A stretch of 64,000 nucleotides of DNA from DASWOJ01 sp964242415 (lineage in GTDB: Bacteria > Pseudomonadota > Alphaproteobacteria > Acetobacterales > Acetobacteraceae), in the NCBI GenBank assembly GCA_964242415.1, contig CAXTAT010000004.1:124001-188000 (forward strand), written 5' to 3'. The position numbers and the translations under genes were made by a program. This document shows, one piece after another, positions 32,894 to 40,992 of this stretch. The notes under the pieces were generated by a model. The model was not told the origin of the DNA. It searched no databases and was given only the letters and a program-made list of their open reading frames with translations. Each line of letters starts with the position of its first letter. The stretch's first letter is position 1.

Positions 32894-34606
32894 CTACGCT
32901 TCAGCGCGGATGCTGCGGACGACTTCCTCGAGCGTGGTCTGCCCGGCCAGCGCCGCGTCCAGCCCGGCGTCGAACATCGTCACCATGCCCGCGGCCACGG
33001 CGGCGCGCTCGATCTCGGTGTGCTCGGCGCGGGTGAAGATCAGGCGCTCGATCTCCGGGGTGGGCTGCAGGAACTCGGCGATGGCCTGGCGCCCGCGGTA
33101 GCCGGTGCTGCGGCAATGCTCGCAGCCGACCGGGTGCCACAGGCGGATCGGGCGGCCCGCGGTGCGGCGCTCCAGGTCGAAGCGCCGCACCAGCTCCGGC
33201 GCAGCGTCGCCCTCCTCGGCGCAGTGCGGGCACAGCCGCCGCACCAGGCGCTGCGCCAGCACGCCGCGCAGCACGGCGGTCATCAGGTAGTCCTCCAGCC
33301 CCATGTCGCGCAGGCGCGAGATGGTGGCGGCGGCCGAGTTGGTGTGCACGGTGGACAGCACGAGGTGCCCGGTCAGCGCCGCCTGCACCGCGATCTGCGC
33401 CGTTTCCAGGTCGCGGATCTCGCCGACCATGATCACGTCGGGGTCCTGGCGCAGGATGGAGCGCAACAGGGTGGCGAAGGTCAGGCCGATGGCGGGCTTC
33501 ACCTGGATCTGGTTCACCCCGGCGAGCTGGTACTCGATGGGGTCCTCGACGGTCACCACCTTGCGCGCCACCGAGTTCAGCGACAGCAATCCCGTGTAAA
33601 GCGTGGTCGTCTTGCCGCTGCCTGTCGGGCCCGTCACCAGCACGATGCCGTTGGGCAGGTTCAGCGCACGGTCCACCTTGGCCACCACCGGCGCGGCCAG
33701 GCCCAGCCGTGCGTAGTCGAAGGCGACGGTGCTGCGGTCCAGCACGCGCAGCACCACGGTCTCGCCGTGCAGGGAGGGGATGGTGGAGACGCGGAAGTCG
33801 ATCTCCGTCCCGCGCACGGCCAGCTTAATGCGGCCGTCCTGCGGCAGGCGGCGCTCGGCGATGTCGAGGCGGGCCATGATTTTGATGCGCGAGGTGATGG
33901 CGGCGGTGAGCCGAGAGGGCGGGCTGTCGGCCTCGTGCAGCACGCCGTCGTAGCGGTAGCGGATGCGCAGGCGGTCCTCGAACGGCTCGATGTGGATGTC
34001 CGAGGCCTGGGTCTCGACGGCGCGGGCGATCACCTGGTTCACCAGGCGGATCACGGGGGCCTCGCTGGCGAGGTCCTTCAGGCGCTCGGCGTCCTCCTCC
34101 AGCGGTTCGCCGCCGGGTTCGGCGGTGTCGGCGGCGGGGCGGGTGTCCGAGTACAGGCGGTCCAGGGCGGCATCCAACTCGATGGGCACGCCGACCAGCA
34201 GGGACACCGGGCGGCCCGTGGCGGCGGCGATGGCGGCCGGGGTGAAGTCGTCCAGCGGGTCGGCGACGGCGACCAGCAGGTGCCCGCCCTCCTCGGCCAC
34301 TGGCAGGGCGCGGGCGTTGCGGAGGAACTTGGGGGTCAGGCGGTCGGCGTGCAGCGGGTCGGCGGCGGGGTAGCGGTCCGGGGTGGCGACCGGCAGGCCG
34401 AGCAGGGCGGCGTAGGCCCCGGCCAGGCCACGCTCCGTCACCAGGCCGAGCTGGATCAGCACCTTGTCCAGCCGCTGCCCGCTTTCGGCGGCGACGCGCC
34501 GGGCGCGGTCGATGGTGCGGGGGTCGCATTGGCCCTGCTCGATCAGCAGGGCGGCCAGGGCCTCCACGGGATCGGCGGGCAGGCGGGCGGCGACGTTGGT
34601 GTCCAT
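32894..34606 (-). CDS. gspE: GspE, type II secretion ATPase
   Basis: A 570-residue PulE/GspE ATPase. The N-terminal MshEN-like domains (about 15-150) are followed by the core: VIRLVNQVIARAVETQASDIHIEPFE, the Walker A loop GPTGSGKTTT (near 326-335), the Asp box VTVEDPIEY, DPDVIMVGEIRDLETA (Walker B) and STVHTNSAAATISRL. A zinc-binding CPHC...CEHC element lies near 460-500, as in canonical GspE. First gene of the minus-strand operon, with ATG at 34604-34606. Confidence 0.96.
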   Translation of the reverse strand: MDTNVAARLPADPVEALAALLIEQGQCDPRTIDRARRVAAESGQRLDKVLIQLGLVTERGLAGAYAALLGLPVATPDRYPAADPLHADRLTPKFLRNARALPVAEEGGHLLVAVADPLDDFTPAAIAAATGRPVSLLVGVPIELDAALDRLYSDTRPAADTAEPGGEPLEEDAERLKDLASEAPVIRLVNQVIARAVETQASDIHIEPFEDRLRIRYRYDGVLHEADSPPSRLTAAITSRIKIMARLDIAERRLPQDGRIKLAVRGTEIDFRVSTIPSLHGETVVLRVLDRSTVAFDYARLGLAAPVVAKVDRALNLPNGIVLVTGPTGSGKTTTLYTGLLSLNSVARKVVTVEDPIEYQLAGVNQIQVKPAIGLTFATLLRSILRQDPDVIMVGEIRDLETAQIAVQAALTGHLVLSTVHTNSAAATISRLRDMGLEDYLMTAVLRGVLAQRLVRRLCPHCAEEGDAAPELVRRFDLERRTAGRPIRLWHPVGCEHCRSTGYRGRQAIAEFLQPTPEIERLIFTRAEHTEIERAAVAAGMVTMFDAGLDAALAGQTTLEEVVRSIRAEA

Positions 34607-34689
34607 GCGGGTGGCCCCTGGTGGTGGCCGCTATATAGTGCAGACGCGTGGGCAAGGGGAGGCGGCGCAATGTTGCAGGAAGATTGCAT

Positions 34690-34862
34690 CTGCTCCCTCT
34701 CCCTCTTCGGGAGAGGGCCGGGGTGAGGGAGGCCGCACGCACCGAGCCTGGCCTGATCGAGAGCCGGTGCCGCCCCTCACCGGACAGGTCGGCGTTGGCC
34801 GCTTCCCTCACCCCGGTCTTGGTCCGTTTCACGGCCCAAGCCCGGAGGGAGAGGGAGAAGAA
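34690..34862. repeat. Family B repeat, copy 6, with nested palindrome (gspE-gspO gap)
   Basis: The left arm (CCCTCTCCCTC-ttc-GGGAGAGGG, GGGGTGAGGG) is typical. The right arm CCCTCACCCCGG is interrupted, where the hairpin stem should be, by CTTGGTCCGTTTCACGGCCCAAG, itself a hairpin (CTTGG/CCAAG, CCGT/ACGG), before CCCGGAGGGAGAGGGAGAA resumes. The same nested insert occurs in copy 7. It lies in the 275-bp gap between the divergent gspE and prepilin-peptidase starts. Confidence 0.92.
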
Positions 34863-34881
34863 GCTTTATCCGTATTAGATT

Positions 34882-35598
34882 TTGGACCTCTTGCCCCTGC
34901 TGTTCGCGCCGTTCGTCGGCAGCTTCCTCGGCGTGCTAGTCCGGCGGCTGCCGCTGGGCAGGCCGGTGGTGCTGGACCGCTCCCGCTGCGAGGGTTGCGG
35001 CGCCCCACTGGCCCCGCGCGACCTGGTGCCGCTCGTCAGCTATGCCGCCCTGCGCGGGCGCTGCCGCCAGTGCGGGCGGGCCATCGGGCGCTTCCACCCG
35101 GCCATCGAGCTTGCCGCTCTGGCCGTCGCGGCCTGGGCCATCTGGGCCGATCCGGACGCGGCCTGGCCGGACTGCGTGCTAGGCTGGGGCTTGCTGGCGC
35201 TGGCGTGGATCGATTGGGACCACATGCGCCTGCCGGACGCGCTGACCCTGCCGCTGATCCCGGCCGGGCTTGCCGCGGCGTGGTGGCAGGACCCCGGCCT
35301 GGCCACGGACCATGCGGTTGCGGCGGCCGCGGGTTACGTGCTGTTCCGCGGCGTCGCCTGGGCCTACCGCCGCCTGCGCGGGCGGGAGGGCTTGGGACAG
35401 GGCGACGCCAAGCTGCTCGCGGTCGCCGGGGCCTGGGTGGGCGTCGCCGGCCTGCCCTGGGTGCTGCTGGGCGGCGCACTGCTGGGCCTGCTGATCGCAG
35501 CCGTACGGGGCCGCCGGGCCTTGGCCGGAGCGCCGATCCCGTTCGGCCCGCCGCTCGCCTTTGCGTTGTGGGTCGTTCGCCTGCACGGACCCGGTTAA
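34882..35598 (+). CDS. gspO: Prepilin peptidase (GspO/PilD)
   Basis: A 238-residue polytopic aspartyl protease that cuts and N-methylates prepilins, here the Gsp pseudopilins. The N-terminal methylase part has the four-cysteine zinc motif C36-x2-C39 / C61-x2-C64 (CEGCG, CRQCG). The catalytic aspartates are in WIDWDHMRLPD and GLGQGDAKLLA (GxGD). The start is TTG at 34882, close to the end of a family B repeat, so the 5' UTR is largely repeat. No AUG is near, and a weak start is plausible. Confidence 0.94.
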   Translation: MDLLPLLFAPFVGSFLGVLVRRLPLGRPVVLDRSRCEGCGAPLAPRDLVPLVSYAALRGRCRQCGRAIGRFHPAIELAALAVAAWAIWADPDAAWPDCVLGWGLLALAWIDWDHMRLPDALTLPLIPAGLAAAWWQDPGLATDHAVAAAAGYVLFRGVAWAYRRLRGREGLGQGDAKLLAVAGAWVGVAGLPWVLLGGALLGLLIAAVRGRRALAGAPIPFGPPLAFALWVVRLHGPG

Positions 35599-35652
35599 CG
35601 CGCCGTTCATCCCTTCCCGCCTACCCTGCCGCACGGGCAGGAGGTCCGTGCA

Positions 35653-36663
35653 ATGAGCGAAACACTGGAACCGGCCGGCACCGAAAAGGTGCTCAGCCAG
35701 GCGGAAATCGACAGCCTGCTCGGCAATGGCGGCGCCCCGGGCCTGGGCGAGGAGGAGCAGTCCGGCATGCAGCGCGTGATCAGCGCCGGGCTGATCAGCT
35801 ACGAGCGCCTGCCGATGCTGGAGATCGTGGTGGACCGCCTGGTCCGCATCATGAGCACAAGCCTGCGCAACTTCACCAGCGACAACGTGGAGGTGGGGAT
35901 CGACAACATATCCTCCCTGCGCTTCGGCGACTACCTCAACAGCATCCCGCTGCCGGCGATGCTGGCGGTGTTCAAGGTGCAGGAGTGGGACAACCACGGC
36001 TTGATGGTGGTCGATAGCGCCATGATCTACTCGGTCGTGGACGTGTTGCTGGGCGGGCGGCGCGGCACGGCGGCGATGCGGATCGAGGGCCGGCCCTACA
36101 CCACCATCGAGCGCAACCTGGTCGAGCGGCTGATCCGCCTGGTGCTCGCCGACGTGACCGCCAGCTTCGAGCCGCTGACGCCCGCGACCCTGCGGTTCGA
36201 GCGGCTGGAGGTGAACCCGCGCTTTGCGATGGTGTCCCGCCTGTCCAACGCCGCGGTGCTGATACGCCTGCGAATCGACATGGACGATCGCGGCGGGCGG
36301 CTGGATCTGCTGCTGCCGTACGCCACGCTGGAGCCGGTGCGCGAGCTGCTGCTGCAGCAGTTCATGGGCGAACGGTTTGGCCGCGACAGCATCTGGGAGA
36401 CGCACCTGGCGCAGGAGCTGTGGGATACCGAGGTCGATCTGCACGTGGTGCTGGACGAGCAGACCATGCGCCTGAATGACGTGATGAACCTGCAGGTCGG
36501 CGACCGGATCATGCTCGGCGCCGGGCTGGGCAGCCCGGTGCGGGTGCGCTGCGGGTCGGTCGCCCTGTTCGAGGGGCGGGTGGGCCGGCGCAAGGACCGC
36601 GTGGCGGTGCGGATCGACACGGAGTGCAGCCGGCCTGGCCGGGCGGCGCTAACCCCGTCTTGA
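35653..36663 (+). CDS. fliM: FliM, flagellar motor switch protein
   Basis: A 336-residue C-ring protein. The N-terminal CheY-binding motif is present (LSQAEIDSLLGNGG, 14-27). The middle CheC-like domain has LISYERLPMLEIVVDRLVR, STSLRNFTSDNVEV and ERNLVERLIRLVLADV. The C-terminal SpoA domain has LDEQTMRLNDVMNLQVGDRIML and VRCGSVALFEGRVGRRKDRVAVRI. Normal length. No other flagellar gene is in the window, so it stands alone. The 5' flank has AGGAGGTCC about 10 nt before the ATG, a strong ribosome-binding site. Confidence 0.96.
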   Translation: MSETLEPAGTEKVLSQAEIDSLLGNGGAPGLGEEEQSGMQRVISAGLISYERLPMLEIVVDRLVRIMSTSLRNFTSDNVEVGIDNISSLRFGDYLNSIPLPAMLAVFKVQEWDNHGLMVVDSAMIYSVVDVLLGGRRGTAAMRIEGRPYTTIERNLVERLIRLVLADVTASFEPLTPATLRFERLEVNPRFAMVSRLSNAAVLIRLRIDMDDRGGRLDLLLPYATLEPVRELLLQQFMGERFGRDSIWETHLAQELWDTEVDLHVVLDEQTMRLNDVMNLQVGDRIMLGAGLGSPVRVRCGSVALFEGRVGRRKDRVAVRIDTECSRPGRAALTPS

Positions 36664-36697
36664 CCGCCCGGCTTGACCACCCGGCTTGACCAAACAG
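36659..36697. repeat. 13-bp tandem repeat at the fliM stop
   Basis: Three units, CTTGACCGCCCGG, CTTGACCACCCGG and CTTGACCAAACAG, run head to tail. The first contains the fliM TGA stop (36661-36663), and the array fills most of the gap to the next gene. Probably slippage-generated. Confidence 0.8.
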
Positions 36698-36731
36698 GGC
36701 AGTCGCCCCGAAGGTCGCCCGGGGGCCGCCC

Positions 36732-38120
36732 TTGAAGCAGATACGCCTGACCGCCTTCGACATGAACTGCATCGGCCACATCCAGCAGGGATTGTGGACC
36801 CACCCGCGCGATCGCTCAACCGATTATTGCAGCCTCGATCACTGGGTGGGCCTGGCGCAGCTCCTGGAGCGCGGGCTGTTCGACGGCCTGTTCCTGGCGG
36901 ACGTGCTGGGCGTTTACGACGTGCATGGCGGCTCCCCGGACCCGGCCATCCGCCACGCCGTGCAGGTCCCGGTGGGCGACCCGCTGCTGCTGGTGCCGGC
37001 GATGGCGCATGCGACGCAGCATCTGGGCTTCGGCGTGACGGTCAACCTGTCCTATGAGGCGCCGTTCGCCTTCGCCCGGCGCATGTCCACGCTGGACCAC
37101 CTGGCCCGGGGCCGAGTCGGCTGGAACATCGTGACGGGCTACCTCGACAGCGCCGCCCGCGCCATGGGGCGGGACCGGCAGGTGGCGCACGATGACCGGT
37201 ATGACATCGCCGACGAGTATATGGACGCCGTTTACAAGCTGTGGGAGGGCAGTTGGGCCGACGACGCCGTGCAGGCCGACCGCGCGACCGGCACCTACGC
37301 CGACCCGGCCCGCGTCCGCGCCATGCACCACGGCGGCCAGCACATCCGCATGGACGGCGTCCACCTGTGCGAGCCGTCGCCGCAACGGACGCCGGTGCTG
37401 TACCAGGCCGGGTCGTCCGGCCGGGGCAAGCGGTTCGCCGCCAGCCATGCGGAGTGCGTGTTCCTGAACGGCCAGGCGATTGCGGCGGTGCGCGCCATCG
37501 TGAACGACGTGCGCGCCGGGGCGGTTGCCGCCGGACGCGATGCCCAGGACGTGCTGGCCTTCGTCGGCGCCACCGTGGTCGTCGCCGAGACGGACGCGCT
37601 GGCCGAGGCGAAGCTGGCCGACTACTGCCGGTATGCGTCGGGGGAGGGGGCGCTGGTGCATGCCTCCGCCAGCATGGGCATCGACCTCAACGCCTACGGC
37701 ATGGACGAGCCGATCCGGCCGGTGGAGACCCAGGCCATCCAATCGAACCTGGAGGCGGTCGCCCGCAGCGCGCCGGTGATGACCAAGCGCAAGCTGCTGG
37801 ACCGCATGGTGCTGGGCAGCCGGCAGGCGCCCATCGTGGGATCGGCGGCGCGGGTGGCCGATGCGCTGCAGGGCTGGATGGAGGGGGCGGACGTGGATGG
37901 CTTCATCCTGTCGCGCACGGTGACGCCGGAGTGCTTCGTCGATGTGGTGGACCTGCTGGTGCCGGAGCTGCAGCGGCGGGGTGTCTATAAGGCGGCTTAC
38001 GCGCCGGGCACGCTGCGGCGCAAGCTGTTTGGCCGCGACCGGCTGCCGGACACGCACCCGGCAGCGGTGCATAGATGGGACTTCACTGCTCCTGCTCCCA
38101 CCGGGAAAGGGCTGGGGTGA
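36732..38120 (+). CDS. FMN-dependent monooxygenase (NtaA/SnaA/DszA family), repeat-derived C-terminus
   Basis: A 462-residue bacterial-luciferase-like flavin monooxygenase of the NtaA/SnaA/SoxA group. It has GLWTHPRDRSTDY, DGLFLADVLGVYDVHGG, TVNLSYEAPFAFARRMSTLDHL, RGRVGWNIVTGYLDSAARAMG, PVLYQAGSSGRGKRFA and VDGFILSRTVTPECFVDVVDLL. These enzymes use FMNH2 from a partner reductase to oxidise sulfur or nitrogen compounds; the substrate is unknown. The start is TTG at 36732. The last residues (APAPTGKGLG) and the TGA stop are translated from the left arm of a family B repeat, so the original C-terminus has been replaced or extended. Confidence 0.92.
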   Translation: MKQIRLTAFDMNCIGHIQQGLWTHPRDRSTDYCSLDHWVGLAQLLERGLFDGLFLADVLGVYDVHGGSPDPAIRHAVQVPVGDPLLLVPAMAHATQHLGFGVTVNLSYEAPFAFARRMSTLDHLARGRVGWNIVTGYLDSAARAMGRDRQVAHDDRYDIADEYMDAVYKLWEGSWADDAVQADRATGTYADPARVRAMHHGGQHIRMDGVHLCEPSPQRTPVLYQAGSSGRGKRFAASHAECVFLNGQAIAAVRAIVNDVRAGAVAAGRDAQDVLAFVGATVVVAETDALAEAKLADYCRYASGEGALVHASASMGIDLNAYGMDEPIRPVETQAIQSNLEAVARSAPVMTKRKLLDRMVLGSRQAPIVGSAARVADALQGWMEGADVDGFILSRTVTPECFVDVVDLLVPELQRRGVYKAAYAPGTLRRKLFGRDRLPDTHPAAVHRWDFTAPAPTGKGLG

Positions 38121-38245
38121 GGGGGGCTTTGCTGCGGAGCGGAGCACGTCTCAGCCATGGGACCGCATCCCGGGCCAAGACTCGCGCTGCAAGGCCCACT
38201 CACCCCGGCCTTGGTCCGTTTCACGGCCCAAGCCCGGAGGAAGAC
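38088..38245. repeat. Family B repeat, copy 7, with nested palindrome (monooxygenase-GST gap)
   Basis: The left arm is CTCCCACCGGGAAAGGGCTGGGGTGAGGGG (in two blocks). The right arm is CACTCACCCCGGCC followed by the same nested hairpin as copy 6 (CTTGGTCCGTTTCACGGCCCAAG) and CCCGGAGGAAG. The left arm overlaps the 3' end of the monooxygenase gene and provides its stop codon. Confidence 0.9.
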
Positions 38246-38316
38246 GCAGCACCGATGCAACTGGCGCAGTGCGAACGCCCGCCCTACAACGCCCGCGCCA
38301 GCAAGGAGGCACGAGC

Positions 38317-39006
38317 ATGATCAAGTTCTACTACCACCCCTCGCCCAACCCGCTGAAGGTCGCGCTGTTCCTGGAAGAATCCGGCCTGCCCTATGAGGTC
38401 GTGCCCGTCGATACCCGCAAAGGCGAGCAGTTCGCGCCGGACTTCCTCGCCATCAACCCCAACGCCAAGACCCCCGCCATCACCGACGGCGACGCGGTGG
38501 TGTTCGACAGCAACGCCATCCTGCTCTACCTCGCCGACAAGCACGGCCAGTTCCTGCCGGCGCACACCGATGCGGCGCGCGGCCAATTGCTGTCATGGCT
38601 GATGTTCGTCGCCACCGGGATCGGCCCCTATTCCGGCCAGGCCGTCCACTTCAAGCACTTCGCGCCGGAGCCGAAAGAGTACGCCGTCAACCGCTACACC
38701 TTCGAAGCCGAGCGCCACTTCGGCATCCTGGACGCGCAACTGGCCAAGCACCGCTACATGCTGGGCGACAGCTACACCATCGTGGACATGGCTGTCTGGG
38801 GCTGGGCGCGCGTGGCGCCGTTCGTGCTGGGCCAGGACGCCTATGCGAAGCTGCCGAACCTGAAGCGCCACTTCGATGAGATCAGCGCCCGTCCCGCCGC
38901 CGTGCGGGCCGAGGCGTTGAAGGCCAAGCACACGTTCAAGGCGGAGATGGACGAGGACGCCCGCCGCAACATGTTCCCGCAGAACGCCCGCCTCGCCGCC
39001 GCCTGA
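38317..39006 (+). CDS. Glutathione S-transferase (YfcG/YghU-like)
   Basis: A 229-residue GST. The thioredoxin-fold N-terminal domain has FYYHPSPNPLKVALFLEE, INPNAKTPAITDGD (cis-Pro) and VFDSNAILLYLADKHG (glutathione Glu/Asp-Ser pair). The C-terminal helical domain has RYMLGDSYTIVDMAVWGWARVAPF, the usual TIADMA-type capping box. No Tyr/Cys catalytic residue is obvious, so it fits the Nu-like/YfcG class with disulfide-reductase-type activity. The ATG at 38317 is set by AAGGAGG (38303-38309). It sits downstream of the monooxygenase and may share its substrate pathway. Confidence 0.92.
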   Translation: MIKFYYHPSPNPLKVALFLEESGLPYEVVPVDTRKGEQFAPDFLAINPNAKTPAITDGDAVVFDSNAILLYLADKHGQFLPAHTDAARGQLLSWLMFVATGIGPYSGQAVHFKHFAPEPKEYAVNRYTFEAERHFGILDAQLAKHRYMLGDSYTIVDMAVWGWARVAPFVLGQDAYAKLPNLKRHFDEISARPAAVRAEALKAKHTFKAEMDEDARRNMFPQNARLAAA

Positions 39007-39222
39007 TCCCTGGCGGGCGCCGGCGTTGCCGGGTGGCGGGCAGCGGCGCAGCCGGGCCGGACCGCCCTGCGCCGCCGCGCCCGCCCCCGTCCGCCGGGCG
39101 TGATGCTGCTTCCGGAACAGGGCGTAGGTCGTGCTGTGCGCCAGCCCTGCCCGGAGGGAGAACCGTTGACCCCTGGCCGCCGGGGCATGATGCTCCGGCG
39201 ACGCTCCTAGAAGGAACCGCCC

Positions 39223-40821
39223 ATGCGCCTCCGCACCCTCCTGCTCGCCGGCGCCGTCCTGCTGTCCGCCGCCCCCGAGGCTGCCTGGGCCGCCAAGACG
39301 CTGGTCTATTGCTCCGAGGGTTCGCCGGAGAACTTCAACCCGCAGCTCAACACCACCGGCACCACCTTCGACGCCAACCACCCCGTCTATGGCCGCCTGA
39401 TCGAGTTCAAGCCCGGCGTGACCGACATCGAGCCGGGCCTGGCCGAGGGCTGGGACGTGTCGCCGGACAGCAAGACCTACACGCTCCATCTGCGCCATGG
39501 CGTGAAGTGGCACAGCAACGCCGCGTTCAAGCCGACGCGCGAGTTCAATGCCGACGACGTGCTGTTCAGCTTCAACCGCATGGGCAAGGAGGACCACCCC
39601 TACCACAAGGTCTCCGGCGGCAAGTACGACTACTGGGGCGACATGGGCCTGGACAAGCTGATCACCGGGATCGAGGCCGTGGACCCCTACACCGTCCGCA
39701 TCACCCTCAATGAACCCAACGCGCCGTTCCTGTCCGACCTGGCGATGGAGTTCGCCTCGATCCAGTCCGCCGAATACGGCGACGTGCTGATGAAGGCGGG
39801 GAAGCCCGAGCAGATCGACCAGGCGCCCATCGGCACCGGCCCGTTCAGCTTCGTCGCCTACCAGCGCGACGCCACCATACGCTATCGCCGCTTCGAGGAC
39901 TTCTGGGGTCCGAAGGCGAAGCTCGACCAGCTCGTGTTCAGCATCAACAAGGACCCGGCGGTGCGCCTGGCCAAGCTGCGCGCCGGGGAGTGCCAGGTGT
40001 CGGCCTATCCGGCGCCGGCAGACCTGCCGGGCATCCGCGCCGATGCGTCGCTGAAGCTGCTGGACCAGCCTGGCCTGAACATCGGCTACCTGGCGTTCAA
40101 CGTGCTGAAGAAGCCGTTCGACGACAAGCGGGTGCGCCAGGCGCTGAACATGGCCATCGACAAGAAGGCGATCATCGACGCGGTGTACCTCGGCGCCGGG
40201 GAGCCGGCCAAGAACCTGATCCCGCCCACGGTATGGTCCTACAACAACGCCGTCACGCCGTACCCGTACGACCCCGCCGCCGCGAAGAAGCTGCTGGCCG
40301 AGGCCGGCCTGCCCGACGGGTTCGAGACCGACCTGTGGGCCATGCCGGTGCAGCGGCCGTACAACCCCGATGCCCGGCGGATTGCGGAGCTGATGCAGGC
40401 CGACCTCGCCAAGGTCGGCGTGCGCGTGCACGTCGTAAGCTACGAGTGGGGCGAGTACCGCAAGCGCGTGCAGAACGGCGACCACACGATGGCGGAGCTG
40501 GGATGGACGGGGGACAACGGCGACCCCGACAACTTCTTCGTGCCGCTGGCCGGCTGCGCCGCCGCACGGATCGGCGGCGGCAGCAGCACCAAGTGGTGCA
40601 ACAAGGACTTCGACGCCCTGGTGAACAAGGCCGTCACGCTCAGCGACAAGGCCGAGCGCACCAAGCTGTACGAGCAGGCCCAGGTGGTGATGCACGACGA
40701 CGCGCCGTACTTCCTGATCGCCCATTCCGTCGCGTTCCAACCGATGCGCAAGGAGGTGACCGGCTTCGTCATGAGCCCGATGGGCCGCCATGACTTCGGC
40801 CAGGTGGACCTGCAGCAGTAG
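39223..40821 (+). CDS. Peptide/dipeptide ABC transporter, periplasmic binding protein (DppA-like)
   Basis: A 532-residue SBP family 5 protein. The signal peptide (LLLAGAVLLSAAPEAAWA) is followed by KTLVYCSEGSPENFNPQLNTTG, GLAEGWDVSPDSKTYTLHLRHGVKWHSN, EFNADDVLFSFNRM, IGTGPFSFVAYQRD, VRQALNMAIDKKAII and PYPYDPAAAKKLLAEAG, matching DppA throughout. It binds di- or oligopeptides, or glutathione-like ligands. AGAAGGAAC precedes the ATG. It is separated from the permease genes by a family A repeat, which can uncouple SBP from permease levels. Confidence 0.94.
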   Translation: MRLRTLLLAGAVLLSAAPEAAWAAKTLVYCSEGSPENFNPQLNTTGTTFDANHPVYGRLIEFKPGVTDIEPGLAEGWDVSPDSKTYTLHLRHGVKWHSNAAFKPTREFNADDVLFSFNRMGKEDHPYHKVSGGKYDYWGDMGLDKLITGIEAVDPYTVRITLNEPNAPFLSDLAMEFASIQSAEYGDVLMKAGKPEQIDQAPIGTGPFSFVAYQRDATIRYRRFEDFWGPKAKLDQLVFSINKDPAVRLAKLRAGECQVSAYPAPADLPGIRADASLKLLDQPGLNIGYLAFNVLKKPFDDKRVRQALNMAIDKKAIIDAVYLGAGEPAKNLIPPTVWSYNNAVTPYPYDPAAAKKLLAEAGLPDGFETDLWAMPVQRPYNPDARRIAELMQADLAKVGVRVHVVSYEWGEYRKRVQNGDHTMAELGWTGDNGDPDNFFVPLAGCAAARIGGGSSTKWCNKDFDALVNKAVTLSDKAERTKLYEQAQVVMHDDAPYFLIAHSVAFQPMRKEVTGFVMSPMGRHDFGQVDLQQ

Positions 40822-40856
40822 CCGCAGGTGCCCGCGCGGATCGTCTGCGAGCCGGG

Positions 40857-40967
40857 CATTGCGAGCCGGCATCATTGCGAGGAGCGCTTGCGACGCGGCA
40901 ATCCAGGAGTTGGGAGTGCAGTCCTTCCCGCCCCTGGATTGCCACGCCGAAGCCGGCTCGCAATGAC
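40857..40967. repeat. Family A palindromic repeat, copy 2 (dppA-dppB junction)
   Basis: Contains GCATTGCGAGCCGGC then TCATTGCGAGGAGCG, ACGCGGCAATCCAGG, about 25 nt of spacer, then CCTGGATTGCCACGCCG and GCCGGCTCGCAATGAC. The left arm carries an extra partial arm, as if two repeats recombined. It lies in the 171-bp gap after the binding-protein gene. Confidence 0.92.
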
Positions 40968-40992
40968 GGCGTTCGTGTAGGCGCAGTCGCGC

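Noticed and set aside
39148..39170. Possible eighth family B remnant (CCCTGCCCGGAGGGAGAA)
   Set aside because: Only about 18 nt resemble a right arm, and no partner arm is present; too little to call.
39170..39215. Hairpin-like GC-rich sequence before dppA as a regulatory RNA
   Set aside because: Short imperfect pairing only, expected by chance at this GC content.
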